From: Oscillospiraceae bacterium
GTDB lineage: Bacteria > Bacillota > Clostridia > Oscillospirales > CAG-272
Direction of reading: 5' to 3'
Assembly: GCA_015064185.1 (NCBI GenBank)
Contig: SVSS01000002.1
Location: 173,511-237,510, forward strand
Length of the DNA stretch: 64,000 nucleotides
The position numbers and the translations under genes were made by a program. The notes beneath the pieces were generated by a model. It was not told the origin of the DNA. It did not search any database and saw nothing but the letters and a program-made list of their open reading frames with translations. Below are positions 53,480-61,300 of the stretch, piece after piece (positions within the stretch are counted from its first letter, which is position 1; each line of letters opens with the position of its first letter).

Positions 53480-53534
53480 AAAAAAAAGGTCGCAGTCTGT
53501 CAGCACACAAAAAAAGTGTGCGACATACTGCGAC
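53480..53534 (-). terminator. Strong terminator-like hairpin 55 bases upstream of spoIIAA
   Basis: Minus strand GTCGCAGT, TGTC and GCACAC pair with GTGTGC, GACA and ACTGCGAC around a T7 loop, with one mismatch and one bulge, then CCTTTTTTTTGC. It is either an attenuator in the spoIIA leader or a second barrier behind the 46-aa peptide gene. The spacer from here to the peptide terminator (53535-53615) is AT-rich; I see no clear sigma-H or sigma-A promoter in it. Confidence 0.72.
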
Positions 53535-53615
53535 AAAAGTAAGGTATCTCTATTCTGCATAAATTTAGAGGTGTGGCGGTAAAAAATATAAATTTAAATT
53601 CAAAATAAATGTATA

Positions 53616-53657
53616 TAAAAATCGCCTCTCTACCGCTTGAACAATAGAGAGGCGATT
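53616..53657 (-). terminator. Terminator of the 46-aa peptide gene
   Basis: Minus strand AATCGCCTCTCTA pairs perfectly with TAGAGAGGCGATT around a 12-base loop, followed by TTTATATAC. It lies about 60 bases after the stop. Confidence 0.8.
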
Positions 53658-53717
53658 CTTAATTGTTAATATTTTCGTTCGGCGCTAAACAAAGCCGCCC
53701 TATACGATAAACAGGAG

Positions 53718-53858
53718 TTAGAACGGATCCGCAACAACGTCATCATTGGGAGCAGTTTCAGGCTTCAAAGGATCCACGGGCTCCTGAGATGCGGCAATGA
53801 TATCTTTGCTTAAAAGGAAACGAATTTCAGCGCTGGGCTCAAGATAGTGCAGTTTCAT
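53718..53858 (-). CDS. 46-aa peptide of unknown function, monocistronic
   Basis: Not in the ORF track (too short). Minus strand ATG at 53858 has AAGGAGG seven bases upstream and a perfect TTGACA-17-TATAAT promoter, and a terminator follows the stop. The peptide begins MKLHYLEPSAEIRFLLSKDI, continues IAASQEPVDPLKPETAP and ends with an acidic NDDVVADPF. It has no Cys and no signal peptide or membrane helix. The shape (basic start, YxxPxxE, hydrophobic middle, DII-AAS, acidic Pro-rich end) recalls short peptides common in gut Firmicutes, whose role is unknown. It could be a structural or RiPP-like peptide; no function is claimed. Confidence 0.72.
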   Translation of the reverse strand: MKLHYLEPSAEIRFLLSKDIIAASQEPVDPLKPETAPNDDVVADPF

Positions 53859-53896
53859 TTTATGCCTCCTTATTTCGGAAAATAATTCATAATTTC

Positions 53897-53925
53897 ATTA
53901 TAATGTATAAACTTAAGAATGTCAA
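53897..53925 (-). promoter_or_regulatory. Consensus sigma-A promoter of the 46-aa peptide gene
   Basis: Minus strand TTGACA, a 17-base spacer and TATAAT, a perfect match, 38 bases before the ATG. Confidence 0.85.
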
Positions 53926-53958
53926 TAGGTTTTCCGAATTTTTTATCTTTTATCGATT

Positions 53959-56004
53959 TTATTCTTTGTTTGCAGTGATTTTTGCGGTCAGATTTCCGGG
54001 CACTACCTCATAATCGGTTACAGCAAATTCAAAGCTGCCAAAGCCCTTGGTCATTGCACGAAGAGCAATGGGGTAATCCATGATCTCTGCCTTGGGTACA
54101 ACTGCATGTACCACAGTGTATCCCTTCTTGCCCTCGGCATGATCCATGCCCATTACGCTACCGCGACGCTTGTTGAGGTCACCCATAACGGTACCAACAA
54201 GCGATTCGGGAACGGTGATATCAAGATTGCCAACAGGCTCAAGCAAAACGGGTGCTGCCTGCTCAAGGCACTTCTTATAAGCAAGCTGAGCGGCAAGCTT
54301 GAAGGAAAGCTCATCGGAGTCAACCGCGTGGTAAGAGCCGTCATAAAGATCTGCAGCAAGCTGCACCAGAGGATAGCCGTAAGCGCCCTTTACCATTGCA
54401 TCCTGCAAGCCCTTTTCTACGGCAGGGTTAAAGTTCTTCGGCACTGCGCCACCAACCACGGAAACGGTAAAGGTAAGTCCCTGCTCCTCTGCGGGTGCAA
54501 AACGGATCTTTACATGACCGTACTGACCCGAGCCACCGGTCTGCTTCTTGTGCTTGCCTTCTACGTCAACGCGCTTGGTAATGCGCTCGCGATATGCGAT
54601 CTTGGGCTCATCCAGCTTTACCTTTACACCAAAGCGGCTTTCAAGGCGTGCAACCAACACCGACAGGTGTGTATCGCCCATACCGGAAATGAGGATCTGC
54701 GAGGTTTCCTTATTGTTTTCATAACGGAGTGTGCGATCCTCCTCAAGCATCTTAGCAATGCTTTGGGACATCTTGCTCTCATCCTTTGCCGTAAGGGGCA
54801 AAATTGCCTTGGTCATATAGGGCGTGGGGTAGCTCATCTGGCTATATACAACCGTGCCGCCAAGCGAGAGCGTATCGCCCGTCTTAGTGTCGGAGAGCTT
54901 AGCGATCATACCGATATCGCCGCAGCAAAGCTCCTCAACCTCGGCTTGGGTCTTACCGTTCATCACGTAGAAGTGAGCAAGCTTCTCGGCAGTGCCCGTG
55001 CGTGCGTTCTTCAAAATTATATCGCGCTTGATGGTGCCGCTCATAACCTTGAAGAAGGACATCTGACCAACAAACGGATCTGCAACAGTCTTATATACGA
55101 AAATAGCGGGATCGCCATTAACGTCAATGTCAAGCGTCTTGCCACCGGCAAGCGTTTCAACCTTTTTAGCGGTAAAGCGCGGGAAGGACTCTGCAACTGC
55201 ATCCATCATAGCGATCACGCCCCACATCTTGGTAGCAGAACCACAGTAAACAGGAGTGATAGTGCCTGCAATAATGCCCTCGTGCAGTGCAAGTGCAGCT
55301 TCCTCACGGGTGATCTCCTCACCGGAGAAGTATTTTTCCATGAGCTCGTCGCTCGTGGAAGCGATAGCCTCATTGAGCGCGTCCTTGTAGCGGTTGACCA
55401 TCTCCTTCATCTCGTCGGACATAGGAATCTCAAAGCGCTTACCGGCATTGTTGTAGGTGTAGGCCTTGTTGGAGATCAGGTCGATCATTGCCATTTCGTT
55501 GCCGATGTTGCAGGGCACAAATACGGGGCACACGGTAGTGCCGAACTTGTCGTGCAGCTCGTAGAAGGATTTTTCAAGGCTGTACTCGGGATCATCGCAC
55601 TTGTTAACAAAGAACACGCGCGGCACACCAGCTGCCTCTGCCGCATTCCAAGCAAGCTCGGTGCCTACCTCAATGCCACTCTTACCGTCTACCACGATCA
55701 CAGCGGAGCCGGCTACACGCAGTGCCTGCCCTACCTCGCCCGCAAAGTCGGGATCACCGGGGGTGTCGATCATATTGATCTTAATATTTTTCCACTCGAC
55801 ATGTGCCAGTGAAGAAGAAATAGAAATACCGCGCTTTTGCTCCTCGGGATCAAAGTCACAAACGGTATTGCCGTCAGCGATCTTGCCAAGACGGTCGGTC
55901 TTGCCCGCAAGATAGAGCATAGCCTCGGCAAGGCTGGTTTTACCGCATTCGCCGTGACCGAGAAGCGCGAGATTACGAATTGATTTTGTGTCAAAGGTTG
56001 CCAT
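53959..56004 (-). CDS. EF-G-like translational GTPase (paralog, EF-G2 type)
   Basis: A 681-aa five-domain GTPase of the elongation factor G family. The P-loop is GHGECGKTS, where canonical EF-G has AHIDAGKTT. Switch II is IDTPGDPDF rather than DTPGHVDF, and the G4 motif is NKCDDP. Domain IV has QTGGSGQYGHVKIRF, kept from EF-G. These changes place it in the EF-G-like paralog group of Firmicutes rather than the main fusA, which is usually in the str operon. Its role in translocation or recycling is not known. It has its own promoter and GGAGG site, and codon use is biased. Confidence 0.88.
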   Translation of the reverse strand: MATFDTKSIRNLALLGHGECGKTSLAEAMLYLAGKTDRLGKIADGNTVCDFDPEEQKRGISISSSLAHVEWKNIKINMIDTPGDPDFAGEVGQALRVAGSAVIVVDGKSGIEVGTELAWNAAEAAGVPRVFFVNKCDDPEYSLEKSFYELHDKFGTTVCPVFVPCNIGNEMAMIDLISNKAYTYNNAGKRFEIPMSDEMKEMVNRYKDALNEAIASTSDELMEKYFSGEEITREEAALALHEGIIAGTITPVYCGSATKMWGVIAMMDAVAESFPRFTAKKVETLAGGKTLDIDVNGDPAIFVYKTVADPFVGQMSFFKVMSGTIKRDIILKNARTGTAEKLAHFYVMNGKTQAEVEELCCGDIGMIAKLSDTKTGDTLSLGGTVVYSQMSYPTPYMTKAILPLTAKDESKMSQSIAKMLEEDRTLRYENNKETSQILISGMGDTHLSVLVARLESRFGVKVKLDEPKIAYRERITKRVDVEGKHKKQTGGSGQYGHVKIRFAPAEEQGLTFTVSVVGGAVPKNFNPAVEKGLQDAMVKGAYGYPLVQLAADLYDGSYHAVDSDELSFKLAAQLAYKKCLEQAAPVLLEPVGNLDITVPESLVGTVMGDLNKRRGSVMGMDHAEGKKGYTVVHAVVPKAEIMDYPIALRAMTKGFGSFEFAVTDYEVVPGNLTAKITANKE

Positions 56005-56081
56005 AGTGAGTTTCCTCCTTCAAACGCCTGTCTTATGCGTTACTAAATATACAAGGACGTTTATGATACGCCATTAAATTC

Positions 56082-56110
56082 ATTATATCTAATATTTTTT
56101 CATTTTTCAA
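56082..56110 (-). promoter_or_regulatory. Sigma-A promoter of the EF-G-like gene
   Basis: Minus strand TTGAAA, a 17-base spacer and TATAAT, 77 bases before the ATG. Confidence 0.8.
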
Positions 56111-56194
56111 GAGAATTTTGCTGTATTTTTCACATCGAATGTAGAAATTTGCACTCTGTTTTTGTGCAACAACAACAAAATTTTAGCAATTTAA

Positions 56195-56232
56195 AGCAAA
56201 AAAGCAACCAAAACCGTAATTTTGGCTGCTTT
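56195..56232 (-). terminator. Terminator of tatD
   Basis: Minus strand AAAGCAGCCAAAA pairs with TTTTGGTTGCTTT (one wobble), followed by a T-run. It begins 5 bases after the tatD stop. Confidence 0.82.
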
Positions 56233-56236
56233 GGGG

Positions 56237-57025
56237 TTAAATTTTAAATAAACACTTGGCATTCTCGCGCGTGGCGCGAACAAGCTCATCGGTGGTAATG
56301 CCTTTAACGACAGCAACCGCCTCGGCGGTATAGCGCATAAGCCCCGAATGATTTAACTTGCCGCGATGCGGAACGGGGGCAAGATAGGGTGCGTCGGTTT
56401 CAATAAGGATACGGTCAAGCGGTGTTGCCGCAACTGCCTCGCGCACCTTGGGTGCGTTTTTAAAGGTTACAACTCCCGAAAAAGAGATATACCACCCACG
56501 GCGCACAAGATCCCTTGCCATTTCAGCCGAGCCGCTGTAGCTATGAAACACACCCGTGACGTTAGGGTGGCGGCAAACAGCGTCAAAGCAGTCGCCGTGG
56601 GCTTCCCTATCATGGATCACCACAGGCATACCGTATTTTTCAGCCAGCTCCAGCTGCTTTTCAAAAAAATACGCCTGCTTTTCCCTATCGGTATCGTCGT
56701 AATGATAATCAAGCCCGATCTCGCCGAGCGCGACGATCTTTTTTTCTCTTGCACCGTCAAGCATCTCCTTGATCTCAGAAAGCGCCGTATCGATATCGGC
56801 AAGGCGCTGCCCGTCGCCGGGATGAATGCCAACGGTTGCATACATACCCTGCCACTTGGCAGCTTCGCGAACCACAAGGCGAGAATTTTCAGGATCTGTG
56901 CCGATATTTATAATGCCGCAAACGTCGGTTGCAAATAGGCTTTGCAGCAAAGCATCTGTACCTCCCGTTTCTCGCGTAAAACGATCATCGTAATAATGCG
57001 CGTGTGAATCAAACATTTTTTCCAT
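56237..57025 (-). CDS. tatD: TatD-family metal-dependent deoxyribonuclease
   Basis: A TIM-barrel hydrolase of the amidohydrolase type. Metal ligands are visible: FDSHAHYYDDRF (HxH), ALGEIGLDYHYD (Glu), VIHDREAHGD and FHSYSG (His residues), and LIETDAPYLAP (Asp). It has 262 aa. ATG at 57025 has GGAG eight bases upstream. TatD proteins are 3'-5' DNA exonucleases in the species tested. In Firmicutes it commonly follows metG, as here, though a terminator separates them. Confidence 0.94.
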   Translation of the reverse strand: MEKMFDSHAHYYDDRFTRETGGTDALLQSLFATDVCGIINIGTDPENSRLVVREAAKWQGMYATVGIHPGDGQRLADIDTALSEIKEMLDGAREKKIVALGEIGLDYHYDDTDREKQAYFFEKQLELAEKYGMPVVIHDREAHGDCFDAVCRHPNVTGVFHSYSGSAEMARDLVRRGWYISFSGVVTFKNAPKVREAVAATPLDRILIETDAPYLAPVPHRGKLNHSGLMRYTAEAVAVVKGITTDELVRATRENAKCLFKI

Positions 57026-57053
57026 CACAACTTCTCCGTTTTTCTGTCATAAG

Positions 57054-57084
57054 TAAAAATACGGAGGGAGAGCTCTCCCTCCGT
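57054..57084 (-). terminator. Terminator of metG
   Basis: ACGGAGGGAGAGCTCTCCCT plus CCGT is a perfect 24-base palindrome, followed on the minus strand by ATTTTTA. It lies 7 bases after the metG stop. Confidence 0.8.
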
Positions 57085-57090
57085 TTTATT

Positions 57091-59073
57091 TTACCGTACA
57101 CGCTCACCAAGGGGCGTTTCGGGATCAAGGAATACCACGCGCACCTGCTCCTCGCCGCTGGCAAGAATCATGCCCTGTGATTCGATTCCGCAAAGCGTTG
57201 CGGGTCTGAGGTTTGCTACAACGATAACCTTCTTCCCGATCAGGGCTTCGGGCTCGTAGAATTTGGCAATGCCGGACACCACCTGGCGCTTTTCATAACC
57301 GAGATCAAGCTGTAATTTCAGCAGTTTTTTCGCCTTGGGCACTCTTTCGCACGCCACGATCTTGGCGGTGCGCAGTTCGAGGCCCATAAAGTCCTCAATA
57401 CCGATGGGAGCAACGGGCTCAGGCTTCTCCACGGGCGCCGCCGCCTTTTCTGCAGCAAGGGCTGCCTCCTCGCGCTTTTTGATGATCTCATCGATCACCT
57501 TTTCATCAATGCGGGCAAACAGCGGATACGCCGCACCAAGCGGCTTCTCGGCAACCAAAGCACCAAAAGAAGCAACGCTCTCGAAATCCTTTACCTCACT
57601 GCCGATCTGCGCAAAGATCGCCTCAGCCGTGGTGGGGATAAAGGGTGTGAGAAGCACAGCAGCTGTGCGAATGCACTCAAGCAGGTTGTAAAGAACCGTG
57701 CCAAGACGCGCCTTTTTACTCTCATCCTTAGCAAGTGCCCAGGGCATTGTTTCATCAATATACTTATTGGCGCGGCGCAGCATCGCAAATACCGCTTCGG
57801 CAGCATCGGCAATATGATAATCGTCCATCAAAGCCTTATATTTTGCAACTGCCTCAGCAACGGTTGCCTTCAGCTCGGCATCCGTTCCCTCCTCGCCTGC
57901 GGGAGCCGGCACAACGCCGCCAAAATATTTCACAGTCATGGCGTGCGTGCGGCTGACAAGATTGCCAAGATTGTTGGCAAGGTCGGTATTATAGCGCGTC
58001 AGCACATTTGTATAGCAAATTCTGCCGTCCTGATCGTAGGGCATTTCGGAAAGAGCGAAATAACGCACGCCGTCAACACCAAAGGTTTCGGCAAGCTCGT
58101 CCGCATAGATCACATTGCCGCGAGATTTCGACATCTTGACCTCTGCGCCCTCATTTCCCTTCTTTTCCTCAGCGGCATTAAACCACGGATGGCCAAACAC
58201 CTTTTTCGGGAGCGGAAGCCCCAAAGCCATCAGGAAAATAGGCCAATAGATCGTGTGGAAGCGCAAAATATCCTTGCCGATCACATGCACATCGCAGGGC
58301 CAATATTTCTTAAAGTGCTCAGATTGCTCCTCAAAGCTTTTATCGGGATCGTAGCCAAGTGCCGTGATATAGTTGGTCAGCGCATCAAGCCACACGTAGG
58401 TCACGTGGCGCGTATCAAAGGTCACAGGGATGCCCCATTTAAACGAGGTGCGGGATACGCAAAGATCCTGCAATCCACCCTCAACGCGTAGGAAATTATT
58501 TACCATTTCCTTTTTACGAGATTCGGGCTGAATAAAAGAAGGATTGCTATCGATATGTGCAAGCAGACGGTCGACATACTTGCTCATCTTAAAGAAATAG
58601 GCTTCTTCCCTTGCCTGCTCAACGGGGCGACCGCAATCGGGACACTTACCGTCAACAACCTGCGTTTCGGTAAAGAAGGATTCGCAGGGCGTGCAATACC
58701 AGCCCTCGTAATGTCCCTTGTAAATATCGCCCTGCTCATAGAACTTCTTAAATATTTTTTGTACGGCGATGCAGTGCGTTTCATCCGTGGTGCGGATGAA
58801 ATAATCATAGCTCGCATTCATTTTATCCCAAATACCGCGAATCTCACCTGCTACGTTATCCACGTATTTCTGCGGCGTCAACCCCGCCTCGTTGGCAAGA
58901 TTTTCAATCTTCTGACCGTGCTCGTCAGTACCGGTGCAGAAAAACACATCAAAACCCTGCTGGCGTTTGTAACGCGCATATGCATCTGCCATGATGACCT
59001 CGTAGGTGTTGCCAAAATGCGGCTTGCGAGATGCATAAGCAATGGCTGTTGTAAGATAAAATTTTTCCTTCAT
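57091..59073 (-). CDS. metG: Methionine-tRNA ligase with C-terminal tRNA-binding domain
   Basis: It charges tRNA-Met. The HIGH-like motif is PHFGN in YASRKPHFGNTYEV. The zinc knuckle is CTPCESFFTETQ with GKCPDC. The KMSKS motif is VKMSKSRGNVI. A C-terminal EMAPII/Trbp111-like OB domain follows the Ala/Glu-rich linker (IGIEDFMGLELRTAKIVACERVP). The ATG at 59073 has AGGAGG upstream; the ORF-track start is 8 codons too early. It has 660 aa. The start overlaps the TGA of the upstream membrane protein gene by four bases. Confidence 0.96.
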   Translation of the reverse strand: MKEKFYLTTAIAYASRKPHFGNTYEVIMADAYARYKRQQGFDVFFCTGTDEHGQKIENLANEAGLTPQKYVDNVAGEIRGIWDKMNASYDYFIRTTDETHCIAVQKIFKKFYEQGDIYKGHYEGWYCTPCESFFTETQVVDGKCPDCGRPVEQAREEAYFFKMSKYVDRLLAHIDSNPSFIQPESRKKEMVNNFLRVEGGLQDLCVSRTSFKWGIPVTFDTRHVTYVWLDALTNYITALGYDPDKSFEEQSEHFKKYWPCDVHVIGKDILRFHTIYWPIFLMALGLPLPKKVFGHPWFNAAEEKKGNEGAEVKMSKSRGNVIYADELAETFGVDGVRYFALSEMPYDQDGRICYTNVLTRYNTDLANNLGNLVSRTHAMTVKYFGGVVPAPAGEEGTDAELKATVAEAVAKYKALMDDYHIADAAEAVFAMLRRANKYIDETMPWALAKDESKKARLGTVLYNLLECIRTAAVLLTPFIPTTAEAIFAQIGSEVKDFESVASFGALVAEKPLGAAYPLFARIDEKVIDEIIKKREEAALAAEKAAAPVEKPEPVAPIGIEDFMGLELRTAKIVACERVPKAKKLLKLQLDLGYEKRQVVSGIAKFYEPEALIGKKVIVVANLRPATLCGIESQGMILASGEEQVRVVFLDPETPLGERVR

Positions 59074-59921
59074 ACCGTTTCCTCCTTTATCCCGCAAGAG
59101 TCAATGCTTTCACTCTCAAGGGAGACAAGCGCCATCGAAAGGCGCATATAAGACAAATTATAAAAATGTGAGAACCATAAAACGAACAGCACGCCGACCG
59201 TGAGAAGCGAAAGCGCAAGCCACAGCAAGGATCTCAGCGAAAAAACAAAGATCTCCTTTATATGACGCTTTCCTGCCCGAACAGCAAGCACAAAGGCCAC
59301 ACGCAATTTTAACTGCTCATTGCCGACCGCAACAGCCGCAAAAGCAATATATATGCCACCAAAAAAGAGCACGCCAACCGATATCACAATTGCGAGCAAA
59401 AGCAAAAGGATCAGCAAAAGCACCGCAACGGGGGCGCTGAAATAAATCGAAAGCACCTCACTATATAAATGCAATGCCCCCGAAAATAAGCCGATCACAG
59501 CCGCCACAGGCAATGCAAAAAGCAGAACCGCTACCGCACCTGTGCGCCACGCGCGCCGATAGCGCGAAAATGATGTAAAATAGTAAAAAATTTCCTGTGA
59601 TAACGGCTCCTGTTCCTGCCACAAAAGCCCCGCCATGCGAAGCTTGGCAAGCCATAAGGGCATGAGAGTGGAAAGAAACAACAATATACCGCACACGATC
59701 AAGACGATCTCAGTAATAACTGCGGCGGTGAGTGAAGTAACAAGCCTCCCTGTAATATATACCGCAAGCTCTATCAAGCAATATGCGGCACCGGCAATCA
59801 GCAAACAAAACAGAAAAGCCGAGGTAAGGCATGGAAGGGTGCTGTTTTTTTGCATCAGCAAGGCTGTTTCTTGCCTGATGGTCTTTATGCACAGTGCGTG
59901 CTCTTTTTGCCCTTGCAGCAT
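59070..59921 (-). CDS. Integral membrane protein of unknown function
   Basis: A 283-aa protein, not recognised. After a soluble start (MLQGQKEHALCIKTIRQETALL) it has about six hydrophobic segments, for example LTSAFLFCLLIAGAAYCLIELAVYI and a very Leu-rich VLLLILLLLLAIVISVGVLFF, with a Tyr/Arg-rich loop (YYFTSFSRYRRAWRTG) between. The repeated layout of a soluble stretch followed by two to three helices resembles the DUF975-type membrane proteins, but I would not name it. ATG at 59921 has GGGGGTG upstream. It is coupled to metG by an ATGA overlap. Confidence 0.72.
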   Translation of the reverse strand: MLQGQKEHALCIKTIRQETALLMQKNSTLPCLTSAFLFCLLIAGAAYCLIELAVYITGRLVTSLTAAVITEIVLIVCGILLFLSTLMPLWLAKLRMAGLLWQEQEPLSQEIFYYFTSFSRYRRAWRTGAVAVLLFALPVAAVIGLFSGALHLYSEVLSIYFSAPVAVLLLILLLLLAIVISVGVLFFGGIYIAFAAVAVGNEQLKLRVAFVLAVRAGKRHIKEIFVFSLRSLLWLALSLLTVGVLFVLWFSHFYNLSYMRLSMALVSLESESIDSCGIKEETV

Positions 59922-59956
59922 GCCCAACACACCCCCATTTTCAAAATGATAAAAAT

Positions 59957-59985
59957 ATTTTACCATATTTTTATTTCATTTACAA
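59957..59985 (-). promoter_or_regulatory. Promoter of the membrane protein-metG unit
   Basis: Minus strand TTGTAA, a 17-base spacer and TAAAAT, 35 bases before the ATG. Confidence 0.6.
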
Positions 59986-60149
59986 GTCACACATAGAAAA
60001 AAACGCGAATTTTTTCGCAAAATCCAAAATATAAAATATTTTATGATAATTTCAAGATCTACACTCTGCTTTCACAGTTTACCGCGTTGTGTAAAAGTTA
60101 AAAAAGCTAAAAATTTCAAAATGCTTTTCTGGTAAATCGGCACGCAATT

Positions 60150-60270
60150 ATAGCGAAAAAGTGCACTTTTTTAGCGCCGTGGAATTGAAGAATTGATGTA
60201 GTAATTCTTCATGTGAGAATGATGCATCATTCTCACGGCTTGTGCTTTTTGCCTCTTTTTGAGGCAAAAA
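60150..60270. repeat. Cluster of palindromes in a 380-base gene-free spacer
   Basis: Hairpins in order: AAAAAGTGCACTTTTT; GAAGAATT/AATTCTTC with an 8-base loop; GTGAGAATGATGCATCATTC plus TCAC, a perfect 24-base palindrome; TTTTTGCCTC/GAGGCAAAAA with a T5 loop. The rest of the spacer (59986-60150) is AT-rich with a small GCGAA/TTCGC hairpin and no ORF. They could be an interspersed repeat unit or a stack of processed or terminating hairpins. Confidence 0.6.
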
Positions 60271-60292
60271 TGGCGGTGTTTAGACGCCAATG

Positions 60293-60338
60293 CAAAAACA
60301 ACGGGTGTCTCAAATGCATTTTTGCATTTGAGACACCC
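60293..60338 (-). terminator. Terminator of the metA transcript
   Basis: GGGTGTCTCAAATGCA pairs perfectly with TGCATTTGAGACACCC, a 16-base stem with a 4-base loop, followed on the minus strand by GTTGTTTTTG. Confidence 0.8.
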
Positions 60339-60346
60339 CCTTATTT

Positions 60347-61264
60347 TCATTTGATTTGCGTAATATCGTAAGGTGTGGTCTGGTAAACAAAATAGTTTAA
60401 CCAGTTTGAGTAAAAGAGATTGGCACAGCTGCGCCAACGCACAAGTGGCTCCTTGGTTTCATCGTCATTCGGGAAATAATTTTTCGGAATGGCAATGGGA
60501 AGGCCCTTTTCCTTGTCACGCAAATATTCCTTTTTCAGCGTATCAGCATCGTATTCCGAGTGCCCCGTAACAAAGATCTGCCTGCCACGCTCTGTGGCTA
60601 CGGCAAACACACCCGCCTCGTCAGAGCTGCAAAGGATCTTGAGATCGTCTACCGCCTCAATATCCTCACGAAGCACTGTTGTGTGGCGAGAATGCGGCAC
60701 CAAAAAGGTATCGTCAAAGCCGCGGAACAAAATAGAACGTTTGTGATCAAGCTTGTGCTCAAAAACACCAAACAGCTTTTCCTCAAGCGAATGCTTTTTG
60801 ATACCGTAATGGTAATATAGCCCCGCTTGTGCACCCCAACAAATATAGAGCGTGCTTGTCACGTGCGTTTTACTCCACTCCATGATGCGGCAAAGCTCTT
60901 GCCAATATTCAACCTCTTCAAACGCCATATGCTCAACGGGAGCACCGGTGATGATCATACCGTCAAAGTTTTGATCCTTGATATCGTCAAAAACCTTGTA
61001 AAAGGAGAGCATATGCTCAGGGGCGGTGTGTGTGGATTGGTGCGTTGCCGTTTGCAAAAGCTCAAGCTCCACCTGCAAGGGCGTGTTGCCAATCAGACGT
61101 GCGATCTGCGTTTCGGTTTCGATCTTTTTGGGCATCAAATTCAGCATCACGATGCGCAAGGGACGAATATCCTGCGTAATGGCTCGATTTTCTGTAATCA
61201 CAAATATATTTTCCTCATGCAGCGTTTGCGTTGCAGGCAAGGAATTGGGAATTTTGATCGGCAT
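60347..61264 (-). CDS. metA: Homoserine O-acetyltransferase, MetA family
   Basis: It acylates homoserine at the start of methionine synthesis. The catalytic Cys is in [15 protein letters not shown], with downstream His and Glu in [12 protein letters not shown]. Residue 111 is Glu (TGAPVE). In this family Glu111 favours acetyl-CoA and Gly111 (as in E. coli) succinyl-CoA, so the product should be O-acetylhomoserine. That fits the downstream partner MetY. ATG at 61264 has GGGAGG upstream. It has 305 aa. It lies 36 bases after metY and is probably cotranscribed. Confidence 0.95.
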   Translation of the reverse strand: MPIKIPNSLPATQTLHEENIFVITENRAITQDIRPLRIVMLNLMPKKIETETQIARLIGNTPLQVELELLQTATHQSTHTAPEHMLSFYKVFDDIKDQNFDGMIITGAPVEHMAFEEVEYWQELCRIMEWSKTHVTSTLYICWGAQAGLYYHYGIKKHSLEEKLFGVFEHKLDHKRSILFRGFDDTFLVPHSRHTTVLREDIEAVDDLKILCSSDEAGVFAVATERGRQIFVTGHSEYDADTLKKEYLRDKEKGLPIAIPKNYFPNDDETKEPLVRWRSCANLFYSNWLNYFVYQTTPYDITQIK

Positions 61265-61300
61265 TTTCAACACCTCCCTTTCAGAAAGTAAAAGCTTGTT

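Noticed and set aside
53424-53620. Sigma-H promoter for the spoIIA operon
   Set aside because: A GCAGAAT -10-like match exists but no AGGA-type -35 lies at the right distance, so I did not call it.
54106-55812. 568-aa ORF antisense to the EF-G-like gene
   Set aside because: Shadow of a codon-biased gene; its text is rich in His, Leu and Cys with no domain.
60171-60437. 88-aa minus-strand ORF across the palindromes and metA end
   Set aside because: It runs through hairpins and the metA 3' end in another frame and has no ribosome binding site.
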